Under the pieces are notes generated by a model. It was not told the origin of the DNA. It made no database searches and saw only the letters and a program-made list of their open reading frames with translations. A DNA stretch of 64,000 nucleotides from Labrenzia sp. THAF82 (GTDB lineage Bacteria > Pseudomonadota > Alphaproteobacteria > Rhizobiales > Stappiaceae). Positions 35,381 to 44,428 of the stretch are shown here, piece by piece. Location: contig NZ_CP045354.1 of assembly GCF_009363435.1 (NCBI RefSeq), positions 1,144,501 through 1,208,500 on the forward strand, given 5' to 3'. How positions within the stretch are numbered: position 1 is the stretch's first letter; each line of letters opens with the position of its first letter. The position numbers were made by a program, and so were the translations under genes.

Positions 35381-36204
35381 ATGCCCTGGTATCGGAAAAG
35401 GAACTGGAGCCGGCCGGCTCCTCTGAACCGTCCGCGCGCGAGGAATTGCTGCGTGTCGACAATGTCTCGCTGTCTTTCGGAGGGGTCAAAGCGATCACGG
35501 ACATTTCCTTCGATATCTTGAAGGGAGAGATTCGCGCGATCATCGGCCCGAACGGTGCCGGCAAGACGTCGATGCTCAACGTCATAAACGGGTTTTATCA
35601 TCCCCAGCACGGTACAATTACCTGGCAAGGAAAAGTGCGGCGGAAGATGAAACCCTATGAGGCCGCCAGCCAGGGAATTGCCCGGACATTCCAGAATGTT
35701 GCCCTGTTCAAGGGAATGACCACTCTGGACAATATCATGTCCGGCAGATCATTGAAAATGAACAAGAATTTCTTTTGGCAGCTGATGTGGCGCGGCCCGG
35801 CCGAGCGTGAAGAGATCGAGCATCGCAAGAAGGTCGAGGATATTATCGATTTCCTCGAAATTCAGGCAATCCGCAAGACGCCGGTCGGGCGTTTGCCATA
35901 CGGCCTGCAAAAGCGGGTCGAACTTGGCAGAGCGCTCGCCATGGAGCCTGATCTTCTTTTGCTTGATGAGCCGATGGCCGGCATGAACCTGGAAGAAAAA
36001 GAAGACATGAGCCGGTTCATTCTCGATGTGAACCAGGAATTCGGAACAACCATCGCGCTGATTGAACATGACATGGGAGTTGTCATGGACCTTTCCGACC
36101 GTGTGGTGGTTCTCGACTACGGCAAAAAGATCGCTGATGGCGCGCCTGAGGAAGTTCAGGCCAATCAGAATGTGATCGATGCATATCTCGGCGTGAGCCA
36201 CTAG
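35377..36204 (+). CDS. ABC transporter ATP-binding protein, LivG type
   Basis: One of two ATPases of the branched-chain-amino-acid-type (HAAT) importer, 275 residues. Walker A is GPNGAGKTS near residue 52, the signature is LPYGLQKRVELGRAL, and Walker B is LLLLDEPMAGMN. The LivG-specific insertion (about 95-140) is present. It starts within the stop codon of the ligase gene and is followed 14 bases later by livH. It acts on the cytoplasmic face with the LivF-type ATPase. Confidence 0.92.
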   Translation: MNALVSEKELEPAGSSEPSAREELLRVDNVSLSFGGVKAITDISFDILKGEIRAIIGPNGAGKTSMLNVINGFYHPQHGTITWQGKVRRKMKPYEAASQGIARTFQNVALFKGMTTLDNIMSGRSLKMNKNFFWQLMWRGPAEREEIEHRKKVEDIIDFLEIQAIRKTPVGRLPYGLQKRVELGRALAMEPDLLLLDEPMAGMNLEEKEDMSRFILDVNQEFGTTIALIEHDMGVVMDLSDRVVVLDYGKKIADGAPEEVQANQNVIDAYLGVSH

Positions 36205-36218
36205 GGGGAAACTGGACC

Positions 36219-37172
36219 ATGCTTTACGACATTTTCATCGACCCCTTTGTCCAAATGTACGAAATGCCGGATTTCTTCCTGCAGGTTCTTTGGGAAGGTT
36301 TCGTCGCCGGGATTCTTTATGCGCTGATTGCACTCGGCTTTGTGCTGATTTTCAAGGCGTCGGGTGTCTTCAACTTTGCCCAAGGCATTATGGTCGTTTT
36401 CGCAGGTCTTACACTGGTTGGACTGCACGAAAACGGGGTTCCCGCCTATGTTGCCCTGCTCTTGACCATCGGCGTGATGGGCATACTGGCCTATGGGGTT
36501 GAACGGGTTGTGATGCGACCGCTGGTGAACCAGCCTGACATCATCCTTTTGATGGCGACCATCGGTCTGACATACTTCCTGATCGGATTTGGCGAATTTG
36601 TTTTCGGTGGTGAGCCGAAGCAGATGATTTCCGAGGAGCTCGGTCTGCCAACAGGGTCGACGGCGTTTGAATTCGGCGAGCGCGGGCTTGTCATTCTGCA
36701 GCATATCGATATTGCCGCGGCCGTCATTGCTGTCATCATGGTGGCCGCGCTTGGGGTCTTCTTCAACAAGACACGGATTGGCCGCGCGCTGCGCGCGGTT
36801 GCCGATGATCACCAGGCAGCTCTGTCGGTCGGCATTTCACTCAATCAGATCTGGGCGATTGTCTGGTTCGCTGCAGGTCTGGTCGCGCTGGCAACGGGCA
36901 TCATGTGGGGCGCGCGCTCCGATGTGTCCTTCGCGCTTGAAATCGTTGCATTCAAGGCCCTTCCGGTTCTCATCCTGGGCGGCTTTACCTCCATTCCGGG
37001 CGCTATCGTCGGCGGTCTCATCATCGGTTTCGGCGAAAAGATTGGCGAGCTCTATTGGGGAGGCCTTGTCGGTGGCGGCATTGAATCCTGGCTCGCCTAT
37101 ATCATCGCACTGATCTTCCTGCTGTTCCGGCCTCAAGGCCTGTTCGGTGAACGCATCATCGAGCGGATTTAA
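36219..37172 (+). CDS. ABC transporter permease, LivH type
   Basis: One of the two inner-membrane permease subunits of the importer: 317 residues, about eight or nine helices. The family block LVQQ-like VLWEGFVAGILYALIALGFV is near the start and the EAA-like coupling loop TRIGRALRAVADDHQAALSVGI lies near residue 190. The segment LPVLILGGFTSIPGAIVGG is typical of LivH. GGGGGAAA precedes the ATG. It pairs with the LivM-type subunit 20 bases downstream. Confidence 0.92.
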   Translation: MLYDIFIDPFVQMYEMPDFFLQVLWEGFVAGILYALIALGFVLIFKASGVFNFAQGIMVVFAGLTLVGLHENGVPAYVALLLTIGVMGILAYGVERVVMRPLVNQPDIILLMATIGLTYFLIGFGEFVFGGEPKQMISEELGLPTGSTAFEFGERGLVILQHIDIAAAVIAVIMVAALGVFFNKTRIGRALRAVADDHQAALSVGISLNQIWAIVWFAAGLVALATGIMWGARSDVSFALEIVAFKALPVLILGGFTSIPGAIVGGLIIGFGEKIGELYWGGLVGGGIESWLAYIIALIFLLFRPQGLFGERIIERI

Positions 37173-37192
37173 GACAAAGAGGCTCCTGAACA

Positions 37193-38269
37193 ATGTTTTA
37201 TCGTGAAGCTGGCCAGTTCAAGACAAGCTACAAGGCGGATCAGGCTCTCATGCCGATCCTTCAGGACCGGATCGGTCTGTGCGTCATCCTTGTCGTTGCC
37301 TTTGTGATCATTCCGGCATTTGCCAACGACTTTTTCCTGACGTCCATCATGATCCCGTTCCTGGTGTTCTCACTGGCGGCGATCGGGCTCAACATCCTGA
37401 CCGGCTACTGCGGACAGCTGTCGCTGGGTACCGGCGCATTTATGGGTGTTGGCGCATATGCGGCCTACAAATTGACCACGATCTTCCCTGACGCCAATGT
37501 CATCTTGATGGTTCTGCTATCGGGTGTCTTTTCGGCAGCTATCGGCGCAATCTTCGGTTTGCCGAGCCTGAGGATCAAGGGCCTTTATCTGGCTGTGACA
37601 ACCCTGGCGGCCCAGTTCTTTCTGGAATGGTGTTTCATCCGGATCGGCTGGCTTTACAACTACAACGCCTCCGGTGCGATTGAAGTCCCGCACCGCGAAG
37701 TGTTCGGCATTGTTGCCTCCGGTGCGGAAGCAACACCGATTGTTCGCTACTTCATCGTGCTATGCATCACCGCGGGAATTGCATTTCTGATGGCCAACGT
37801 GCTGCGGGGCCGTATCGGGCGGTCCTGGATGATGATCCGCGACATGGACATCGCCGCCGAACTCATGGGTATCCGGCCGCTACAGACCAAGTTGATGGCT
37901 TTTGCAGTGTCATCCTACATCTGCGGCGTTGCCGGTGCGATGATGGTGTTCTTCTGGCTGAATGCCGCGGAGCCGTCCTCCTATTCGATCTCGCTGTCCT
38001 TCCAGGTCCTGTTCATGGTGATCCTGGGTGGGTTGGGCAGCCTCAGCGGTGCGTTCATGGGGGCTGCCTTTATCTGGATCCTGCCTGTGTTCCTGAAATT
38101 CATTCCAGGCACGCTTGGAATCCAAATCGCTGCTGAAACGGTTGAACATGTCACGTTCATGATCGTCGGGGCATTGATCATCTTCTTCCTGATTGTCGAG
38201 CCGCATGGTTTTGCCAGGCTCTGGCAAATCGCGAAGCAAAAGCTAAGGGTCTGGCCGTTCCCTTACTAG
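37193..38269 (+). CDS. ABC transporter permease, LivM type
   Basis: The second permease subunit, 358 residues with about ten helices. Marks: GLNILTGYCGQLSLGTGAFMGVGAYAA near residue 65, GLPSLRIKGLYLAVTTLAAQ, and the coupling loop GRSWMMIRDMDIAAELMGIRP. The unusual N-terminal 30 residues (MFYREAGQFKTSYKADQALMP) are polar and match members of this subfamily seen with acyl-CoA ligases. It is in the middle of the operon, 107 bases before the binding protein. Confidence 0.92.
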   Translation: MFYREAGQFKTSYKADQALMPILQDRIGLCVILVVAFVIIPAFANDFFLTSIMIPFLVFSLAAIGLNILTGYCGQLSLGTGAFMGVGAYAAYKLTTIFPDANVILMVLLSGVFSAAIGAIFGLPSLRIKGLYLAVTTLAAQFFLEWCFIRIGWLYNYNASGAIEVPHREVFGIVASGAEATPIVRYFIVLCITAGIAFLMANVLRGRIGRSWMMIRDMDIAAELMGIRPLQTKLMAFAVSSYICGVAGAMMVFFWLNAAEPSSYSISLSFQVLFMVILGGLGSLSGAFMGAAFIWILPVFLKFIPGTLGIQIAAETVEHVTFMIVGALIIFFLIVEPHGFARLWQIAKQKLRVWPFPY

Positions 38270-38376
38270 GGAATGCCAGCCTTTTCGCCCGCCATCCGGA
38301 TTTGGACCGATCCGGGGAGGAATGGCGCAACTGGTCTGGCGGTGTCGGGTGGTCCGGCTCCGCATGGGAGGTGAAT

Positions 38377-39708
38377 ATGAAAACTATCATGCAACTTGCG
38401 CTTGGAACCGCTGTTGCTCTTGGGGTCGGGCTTTCCGGCGCCATGACAACGGTGGCCCAGGCAGAAGACAGCAACTACGTGCCGCTGCTGACTTACCGGA
38501 CCGGTCCGTTTGCAGCGTCCGGCATTCACATCGCGAACGGCATGCATGACTATCTGAAGATGCTGAACGAGCGCGACGGTGGTATCGGCGGTGTCAAGCT
38601 GGAGCTGGAAGAATGTGAGACCGGCTACAACGCCCAGAAAGGTGTTGAATGCTACGAAGCGACCAAAGGCAAGGGAGCGCTGGTCTATAACCCTTATTCC
38701 ACCGGTATTACGCTGCAGCTGATCCCGAAGGCGGGCGTTGACAAGATCCCGGTCCTGTCCATGGGCTACGGTCTTTCTGCTGCTGCCGATGGCTCGGTTT
38801 TCCCATGGGTGTTCAATGTTCCTGACACATACTGGGACGGCGCTTCCGTCGTCATCAAATATATCGGGGAACAGGAAGGCGGCCTGGAGAACCTGAAGGG
38901 CAAGAAAATCGGCTACATCTTCCTGGATGCCGGTTATGGCCGTGAGCCGATCCCGCTTCTGGAGCAGCTCGCCGAAAAATACGGCTTTGAACTGCTTCAA
39001 TATCCGGTCGGCGTGAAAGAAATGCAGAACCAGTCCTCACAATGGCTGAATGTGCGCCGTGACCGTCCTGACTACATGGTTATGTGGGGTTGGGGAGCAA
39101 TGAACCCGACCGCCATCAAAGAAGCGGTCAAGATCCGGTTCCCGATGAACAAGTTCATCGGTGTGTGGTGGTCCGCAGGTGACGACGATGCAGCGGCTGG
39201 CGGCGATGGCGCCAAGGGCTACAAGGCGATGAATTTCTCCGGTGTCGGCAGCGATTTCCCTGCGCTTGATGACATCAAGAAACACGTGGTTGACGCTGGC
39301 CTCAGCTCCACCGACGCGGAAACCATTGGCGGTACGCTTTACAACCGCGGTGTTTTGAACTCCGTGATCATTGCGGAAGGCATTCGGACCGCACAGGAAT
39401 TGACCGGCAAGAAAGTCATCACCGGCGAAGACATGCGTATGGGTCTTGAAGCCCTCAATCTGGATGAAGCTCGTCTGGAAGAGTTGGGCCTGAAAGGCTT
39501 CGCGCATCCGATGAAGGTCACATGTGAAGACCATGCCGGCAGCCATCCTGTGTTTATCCAGGAGTGGGACGGCAAGGCTTGGCGCCAGGCATCCGGCTGG
39601 ATTGAGCCGATGACCGATCTGGTTCGTCCGATGCTGGAAAAGGCCGCGGCTGAATATGCCGAAAAGAATGCGCCTTGGCCGGCACGCACTGAACCCTGCC
39701 CGAACTGA
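38377..39708 (+). CDS. ABC transporter periplasmic substrate-binding protein, LivJ/type 1 fold
   Basis: The periplasmic receptor of the importer: 443 residues with a Sec signal (MKTIMQLALGTAVALGVGLS, cleavage near VAQAED). The type 1 periplasmic-binding fold begins YVPLLTYRTGPFAASGIHIANG. The start at 38377 has an excellent GGGAGGTGA site and discards a 25-codon upstream frame. It is longer than LivJ (about 370) and has loops rich in Gly/Asp. The ligand may be a carboxylate rather than an amino acid, given the flanking CoA ligases. Confidence 0.9.
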   Translation: MKTIMQLALGTAVALGVGLSGAMTTVAQAEDSNYVPLLTYRTGPFAASGIHIANGMHDYLKMLNERDGGIGGVKLELEECETGYNAQKGVECYEATKGKGALVYNPYSTGITLQLIPKAGVDKIPVLSMGYGLSAAADGSVFPWVFNVPDTYWDGASVVIKYIGEQEGGLENLKGKKIGYIFLDAGYGREPIPLLEQLAEKYGFELLQYPVGVKEMQNQSSQWLNVRRDRPDYMVMWGWGAMNPTAIKEAVKIRFPMNKFIGVWWSAGDDDAAAGGDGAKGYKAMNFSGVGSDFPALDDIKKHVVDAGLSSTDAETIGGTLYNRGVLNSVIIAEGIRTAQELTGKKVITGEDMRMGLEALNLDEARLEELGLKGFAHPMKVTCEDHAGSHPVFIQEWDGKAWRQASGWIEPMTDLVRPMLEKAAAEYAEKNAPWPARTEPCPN

Positions 39709-39766
39709 TCGGCAGTCTGCTCCGCCGCGCTCAGTCGTGCGGCGGGGCCTTACAGGAGAAGACGGA

Positions 39767-40621
39767 ATGGCATTGCTGGATGCAGAACAGCCTGGTGGGG
39801 AAGCAGCCGTTGAGACGGCCGAAACGATCCTGTCGGTCAATAATATCGAAGTTATCTACGACCACGTGATCCTCGTGCTCAAGGGCGTTTCGCTGACAGT
39901 TCCGCAAGGCGGTATCGTCGCTTTGCTCGGAGCCAACGGTGCCGGCAAGACGACAACCTTGAAGGCTGTCTCCAATCTTCTTGGCGCTGAACGCGGCGAA
40001 GTCACCAAGGGCAAGATCCTGTTTGACGGGTCTGAAGTTCAGGCGCTATCGCCGAATGATCTGGTCCGGCGCGGTTGTATCCAGGTGATGGAAGGTCGCC
40101 ACTGTTTCGGGCACCTCTCCATAGAAGAGAATTTGCTGACGGGAGCCTACACCCGAAAAGACGGTCACGGTGCCATCAAGGCAGACCTTGACATGGTCTA
40201 TACGTATTTTCCGCGCCTGCGTGAGCGGCGCAACAGTCAGGCGGGTTACACCTCCGGTGGTGAACAGCAGATGTGTGCCATCGGCCGGGCGCTTATGAGC
40301 CGACCGAAGATGATCCTGCTCGATGAGCCCAGCATGGGACTAGCGCCGCAACTCGTTGAAGAGATCTTCGAGATTGTGCGGCAGCTCAATCAGAATGAAG
40401 GCGTTTCTTTCCTCCTGGCGGAGCAGAACACCAACGTTGCGCTGAAATACGCAACATATGGCTACATCCTCGAATCCGGACGGATCGTGCTTGATGGCGA
40501 TGCCAAGGCTCTGCGCGAGAATGAGGACGTGAAGGAATTCTATCTGGGCGTTGGTGGCGAAGGCCGCCGCTCGTTCCGAAATGTCAAGCACTACAAGCGA
40601 AGGAAGCGCTGGCTGGCCTGA
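39767..40621 (+). CDS. ABC transporter ATP-binding protein, LivF type
   Basis: The second ATPase of the importer, 284 residues. Walker A is GANGAGKTT, the signature is YTSGGEQQMCAIGRAL, and Walker B is MILLDEPSMGLAPQ. The start at 39767 follows AGGAGAA, so an upstream 37-codon extension overlapping the binding-protein gene is rejected. A basic tail (RRSFRNVKHYKRRKRWLA) is unusual for LivF. It is followed by the PaaK-like gene 30 bases later. Confidence 0.92.
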   Translation: MALLDAEQPGGEAAVETAETILSVNNIEVIYDHVILVLKGVSLTVPQGGIVALLGANGAGKTTTLKAVSNLLGAERGEVTKGKILFDGSEVQALSPNDLVRRGCIQVMEGRHCFGHLSIEENLLTGAYTRKDGHGAIKADLDMVYTYFPRLRERRNSQAGYTSGGEQQMCAIGRALMSRPKMILLDEPSMGLAPQLVEEIFEIVRQLNQNEGVSFLLAEQNTNVALKYATYGYILESGRIVLDGDAKALRENEDVKEFYLGVGGEGRRSFRNVKHYKRRKRWLA

Positions 40622-40651
40622 CCAAGCAGGCCGAAACAGGCGGAGACGACC

Positions 40652-41890
40652 ATGAGCGACACACAGTTTGACACGCGCGAGCGGCAAGACCCTGCTCAGC
40701 GCGAACAGGATCTTTTTGCCAAACTGCCGGATCTTCTTAAGAACGCGGTAGCCAACGCGCCCGGTTGGGCGGCCCATCTTCAAGGCCAGGATATTGCCCA
40801 AATCGGTGACAGGAGTGCATTGGCAGGTTTGCCTGTCCTGCGAAAATCCGACCTCATGGAAAAGCAAAAGGCCAATCCGCCCTTTGGTGGCTTTCTGGCC
40901 GGCACGCTTGAAGGCGCTGCCAGAGTTTTCATGTCACCAGGCCCGATCTGGGAGCCGCAGGCACCGGGTCTTGACGCCTGGAACGGCGCGCGCAGCCTGT
41001 TTGCTGCCGGATTTCGGAAAGGAGACGTCGTACTGAATGCGTTTTCCTATCACCTGACACCCGGAGGCTTTATTTTGGATCAAGGCGCAATTGCCCTTGG
41101 TTGCACGGTTTTTCCTGCCGGCGTGGGCAATACCGACACGCAGGTCGAAGCAATAGAAGTGCTCAAACCAGCCGGTTTCGTTGGAACACCTGACTATCTG
41201 AAGGTCCTCCTGGACCGCGGCCGGGAACAGGGCAGGGATGTCTCCTCCATCAAGAAAGCCCTTGTTTCCGGCGGCGCTCTGTTTCCGTCACTCAGGCAGG
41301 AATACGAAGACCAGGGCATCCGGGTCGGGCAATGCTATGCGACTGCCGACCTCGGCGTGATTGCCTATGAAACAGAAAGCCAAGACGGCATGGTGGTCAA
41401 TGAGGACTATATCGTTGAGATCGTTCGTCCCGGCACTGGCGAGCCGGTCGCCGAAGGTGAGGTGGGTGAGTTGGTTGTGACCAATTTCAACACTCTCTAT
41501 CCGTTGATCCGTTTTGCAACAGGTGATCTTTCCAAAATCGTGCCTGGTCGGTCAGGTTGCGGGCGCACCAATATGCGGCTTGCGGGCTGGATGGGACGCG
41601 CGGATCAGCGCACCAAAATCAAGGGGATGTTTGTCGACCCGGCGCAGATTGCGCAAATTGTGGCGGCCCATCCGGAAGTGCAAAAGGCGCGTCTTGCCGT
41701 TGTGCGGCAAGGTGAAGCAGACGCGATGACATTGTCTGTTGAAACGGAGGCTGTCGAGAACGGATTGTCTGAACGTGTGGCCGCAACCTTGCGTGATGTC
41801 ACACGCCTGAAAGGGGAAATTCATCTCGTCCCACCAGGGGGATTGCCAAACGATGGCAAGGTCATCGCTGATGAGCGAGAGTATGGTTGA
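40652..41890 (+). CDS. PaaK-like (phenylacetate-CoA-ligase family) protein with an altered nucleotide-binding loop
   Basis: A 412-residue member of the phenylacetate-CoA-ligase family at the end of the ligase-Liv operon. Family marks: AGLPVLRKSDLM, ALVSGGALFPSLRQEYEDQG, GEVGELVVTN and the hinge GRADQRTKIKGMFVDP, which normally carries the C-terminal domain swing. The Ser/Thr/Gly-rich P-loop expected near residue 90 (SSGTTG in PaaK) is replaced by VFMSPGPIWEPQ. It could still bind ATP weakly, act on a different substrate, or be a partner of the canonical ligase that opens the operon. Confidence 0.75.
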   Translation: MSDTQFDTRERQDPAQREQDLFAKLPDLLKNAVANAPGWAAHLQGQDIAQIGDRSALAGLPVLRKSDLMEKQKANPPFGGFLAGTLEGAARVFMSPGPIWEPQAPGLDAWNGARSLFAAGFRKGDVVLNAFSYHLTPGGFILDQGAIALGCTVFPAGVGNTDTQVEAIEVLKPAGFVGTPDYLKVLLDRGREQGRDVSSIKKALVSGGALFPSLRQEYEDQGIRVGQCYATADLGVIAYETESQDGMVVNEDYIVEIVRPGTGEPVAEGEVGELVVTNFNTLYPLIRFATGDLSKIVPGRSGCGRTNMRLAGWMGRADQRTKIKGMFVDPAQIAQIVAAHPEVQKARLAVVRQGEADAMTLSVETEAVENGLSERVAATLRDVTRLKGEIHLVPPGGLPNDGKVIADEREYG

Positions 41891-42039
41891 TACCAACCTC
41901 GGCTGGGCTGAAGGAACCCATGCCATCAGGTGATCCGGTGCTTTCCTCACTCGTATGACATATGCCGCATTGGCCTTATCGCGTGCGTGGCTTATGTAAG
42001 GCAGTAGAGTGACCGAGAGATTGAGGAAAACCCCCGCCG

Positions 42040-43119
42040 ATGACTGTGCAACCGTCCGCTCCCTTGACTGCTGAAAGCGAGGCAGATTTCAAGACCGTCA
42101 AATTGCCGGAAGGCCACCCTTCGGTAAAGAGCGGCAAGGTCGGCATTTTGCTTGTCAATTTGGGGACGCCGGATGCAACCGACTATTGGTCGATGCGCCG
42201 ATATTTGCGCGAATTCCTGACGGACAAACGCGTGATCGAGTGGCCCAAGGCGGTCTGGTATCCGATCCTTTTCGGAATAGTGCTCATGACCCGACCCGGA
42301 AAGTCGGGCAAAGCATATGATGAGATCTGGAACCACGACAAGGACGAGTCTCCGCTTCGCACAATCACGCGAAGCCAGTCCGACAAACTTTCAGACATCC
42401 TTGGCGATGACAACGGGCGGATTCACGTCGACTGGGCAATGCGTTACGGTCAGCCTTCGATACCGGACCGGCTCAAGGCTCTGAAAGACGCTGGGTGCGA
42501 CCGAATTCTGGTTTTCCCGCTTTACCCGCAATATTCGGCAACCACGACTGCAACGGTCAATGATGTGGTCTGCAAGTCTCTTCTAAAAATGCGCTGGCAG
42601 CCAGCTATCCGCACCGTTCCGCCCTATCACGACGATCCCGTATATGTGAAGGCACTTGCAAAATCGGTTGAGAACCACCTTGAGAGCCTGGATTTCGAGC
42701 CGGATGTCGTTCTGACATCATATCACGGCATTCCGCAGTCCTACTTCAAGCGCGGGGACCCCTATCACTGTCATTGTATGAAGTCGACGCGCCTGATGCG
42801 TGAGGTCCTTGGCTGGGATGATCAAAAACTGCGCGTGACCTTCCAGTCACGGTTCGGGCCTGAGGAATGGCTCCAGCCTTATACCGACAAGACCGTCGAA
42901 AAACTTGCCAAGGACGGCGTGAAGAACGTCGCCGTCATGAACCCGGGTTTTGTATCGGATTGTCTGGAAACACTCGAAGAGATTGCTGGCGAAGCCGGAG
43001 AGATCTTTGAGGAAAGCGGAGGAGAGAACTTCACTCATATTCCGTGTCTGAATGACAGCGAACTCGGCATGGACGTGATTGCTCATATTGTCCGCCGCGA
43101 ACTGGGTGGCTGGATCTGA
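42040..43119 (+). CDS. hemH: Ferrochelatase
   Basis: The final enzyme of protoheme synthesis, inserting Fe2+ into protoporphyrin IX; 359 residues. The metal-site His is in TSYHGIPQSYFKRGDPYHCHC and the conserved Glu in NPGFVSDCLETLEEIAGE. LLVNLGTPDATDYWSMRRYLREFLTD near residue 40 is a family signature. No C-terminal Fe-S cysteine cluster is evident. It stands alone between the Liv operon and the SPFH/NfeD pair; the 150-bp upstream gap shows no clear Irr/RirA site to my eye. Confidence 0.95.
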   Translation: MTVQPSAPLTAESEADFKTVKLPEGHPSVKSGKVGILLVNLGTPDATDYWSMRRYLREFLTDKRVIEWPKAVWYPILFGIVLMTRPGKSGKAYDEIWNHDKDESPLRTITRSQSDKLSDILGDDNGRIHVDWAMRYGQPSIPDRLKALKDAGCDRILVFPLYPQYSATTTATVNDVVCKSLLKMRWQPAIRTVPPYHDDPVYVKALAKSVENHLESLDFEPDVVLTSYHGIPQSYFKRGDPYHCHCMKSTRLMREVLGWDDQKLRVTFQSRFGPEEWLQPYTDKTVEKLAKDGVKNVAVMNPGFVSDCLETLEEIAGEAGEIFEESGGENFTHIPCLNDSELGMDVIAHIVRRELGGWI

Positions 43120-43193
43120 AGGCCAATTGCCACAGAACGGCTCTGAGATCCGGCCATAAATCCGCAAAGTTTCGACGCATCCCCCAAGAATGA

Positions 43194-43242
43194 GCGCGCG
43201 TTTTTAGGTTTGTGCCAACACAAGCCATCAAAAAGTGCGCGC
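43194..43242. repeat. Long imperfect hairpin between hemH and the SPFH gene
   Basis: GCGCGCG-TTTTT-AGGTTTGTG (43194-43214) faces CACAAGCC...AAAAA-GTGCGCGC (43219-43242) around CCAA. The arms pair over roughly 20 bp with a few mismatches or bulges. The outer part is GC-rich and the middle is a T5/A5 block. It may be a dispersed palindromic element or a hemH terminator. Confidence 0.5.
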
Positions 43243-43316
43243 AATGCGTTGGAGCCTTCGGCGTTAAACTCTTTGAAGTTGGGGTAGTTCGCGATTAACT
43301 GCGTTTGGCGACAGCA

Positions 43317-43345
43317 TTGACAAATTTGCATATTACCGGTTGCAA
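43317..43345 (+). promoter_or_regulatory. Candidate sigma-70-type promoter for the SPFH/NfeD operon
   Basis: TTGACA (43317-43322) and TTGCAA (43340-43345) are separated by 17 bases. The -35 box is perfect; the -10 is weak but acceptable for an alphaproteobacterium. Transcription would start about 95 bases before the SPFH start codon. Confidence 0.45.
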
Positions 43346-43441
43346 CACCCGTTTGCTCGGGTCACAAGGGGAAGACGCTGGAACAGGGCGGTGAAACAAC
43401 GCATAGTGGCCGCAGACTTCAATTATTTCCGGGAGATATTC

Positions 43442-44428
43442 ATGCCAATCGCGGGATTTGACATTTTTCTGATCGGCCTCGTGCTGCTGGTCATTCTGGT
43501 TTTCTTCGCAGGCGTGAAAACCGTGCCGCAGGGCTATAACTATACGATCGAACGTTTTGGGAAGTATCGTAAGACCCTGACACCCGGCCTGAATTTCATT
43601 GTGCCCTTTGTCGACAAAATCGGTCACAAGCTGAACATGATGGAGCAGGTTCTGGATGTTCCCACCCAGGAAGTGATTACGCGTGACAATGCTACGGTCA
43701 GCGCAGACGGGGTGACGTTTTATCAAGTGTTGGATGCCGCACGGGCCGCCTATGAAGTGCTTGGCCTGCAGAACGCGATCCTGAACCTGACAATGACCAA
43801 CATCAGGTCGGTCATGGGATCGATGGATCTCGACAGCCTCCTGTCAAACCGCGATGAAATCAACGCCAAGATCCTTCGGGTCGTGGATGCTGCGGCGGAG
43901 CCCTGGGGGGTCAAGATCACGCGTATCGAGATCAAGGACATCAATCCACCGCGCGACCTTGTTGATGCGATGGCCAGGCAGATGAAGGCTGAGCGAGACA
44001 AACGCGCCGCCATTCTGGAAGCTGAAGGCAAGCGTCAGTCGGAGGTTCTCAAAGCCGAAGGTGAAAAGCAGTCGCTGATCCTGGAAGCCGAAGGCCGCAG
44101 GGAATCCGCGTTCCGTGATGCGGAGGCGCGCGAACGCGAGGCAGAAGCAGAAGCCAACGCGACACGTATGGTGAGCGAGGCCATCGCGGCGGGCGATGTT
44201 CAGGCCATCAACTACTTCGTGGCCAATAAATATGTCGAAGCGTTCCAGGCTCTCGCTACATCCAGAAATCAGAAAACTCTGATCTTGCCAATGGAATCGA
44301 CATCGCTACTGGGTGCATTGACCGGTATTGGTGAAATCGCGAAGGAAGCGTTCGGTGACAGCAAGGGTGGATCAAGAAACGCGTCCGGCATACCGAATAC
44401 GGGCCCGAACGAGGGGGATGACCGGTGA
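43442..44428 (+). CDS. SPFH/Band 7 membrane protein, QmcA/stomatin-like
   Basis: A 328-residue inner-membrane scaffold protein of the stomatin/QmcA group. One N-terminal helix (about 8-28) is followed by the Band 7 domain (GYNYTIERFGKYRKTLTPGLNFIVPFVD) and a long charged helix rich in Ala/Glu/Arg (about 185-270). The ATG at 43442 (with CGGGAGA upstream) fits the domain, so the 34-codon upstream frame is discarded. Its stop overlaps the NfeD start by four bases. Such pairs organise membrane microdomains and protease access. Confidence 0.9.
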   Translation: MPIAGFDIFLIGLVLLVILVFFAGVKTVPQGYNYTIERFGKYRKTLTPGLNFIVPFVDKIGHKLNMMEQVLDVPTQEVITRDNATVSADGVTFYQVLDAARAAYEVLGLQNAILNLTMTNIRSVMGSMDLDSLLSNRDEINAKILRVVDAAAEPWGVKITRIEIKDINPPRDLVDAMARQMKAERDKRAAILEAEGKRQSEVLKAEGEKQSLILEAEGRRESAFRDAEAREREAEAEANATRMVSEAIAAGDVQAINYFVANKYVEAFQALATSRNQKTLILPMESTSLLGALTGIGEIAKEAFGDSKGGSRNASGIPNTGPNEGDDR

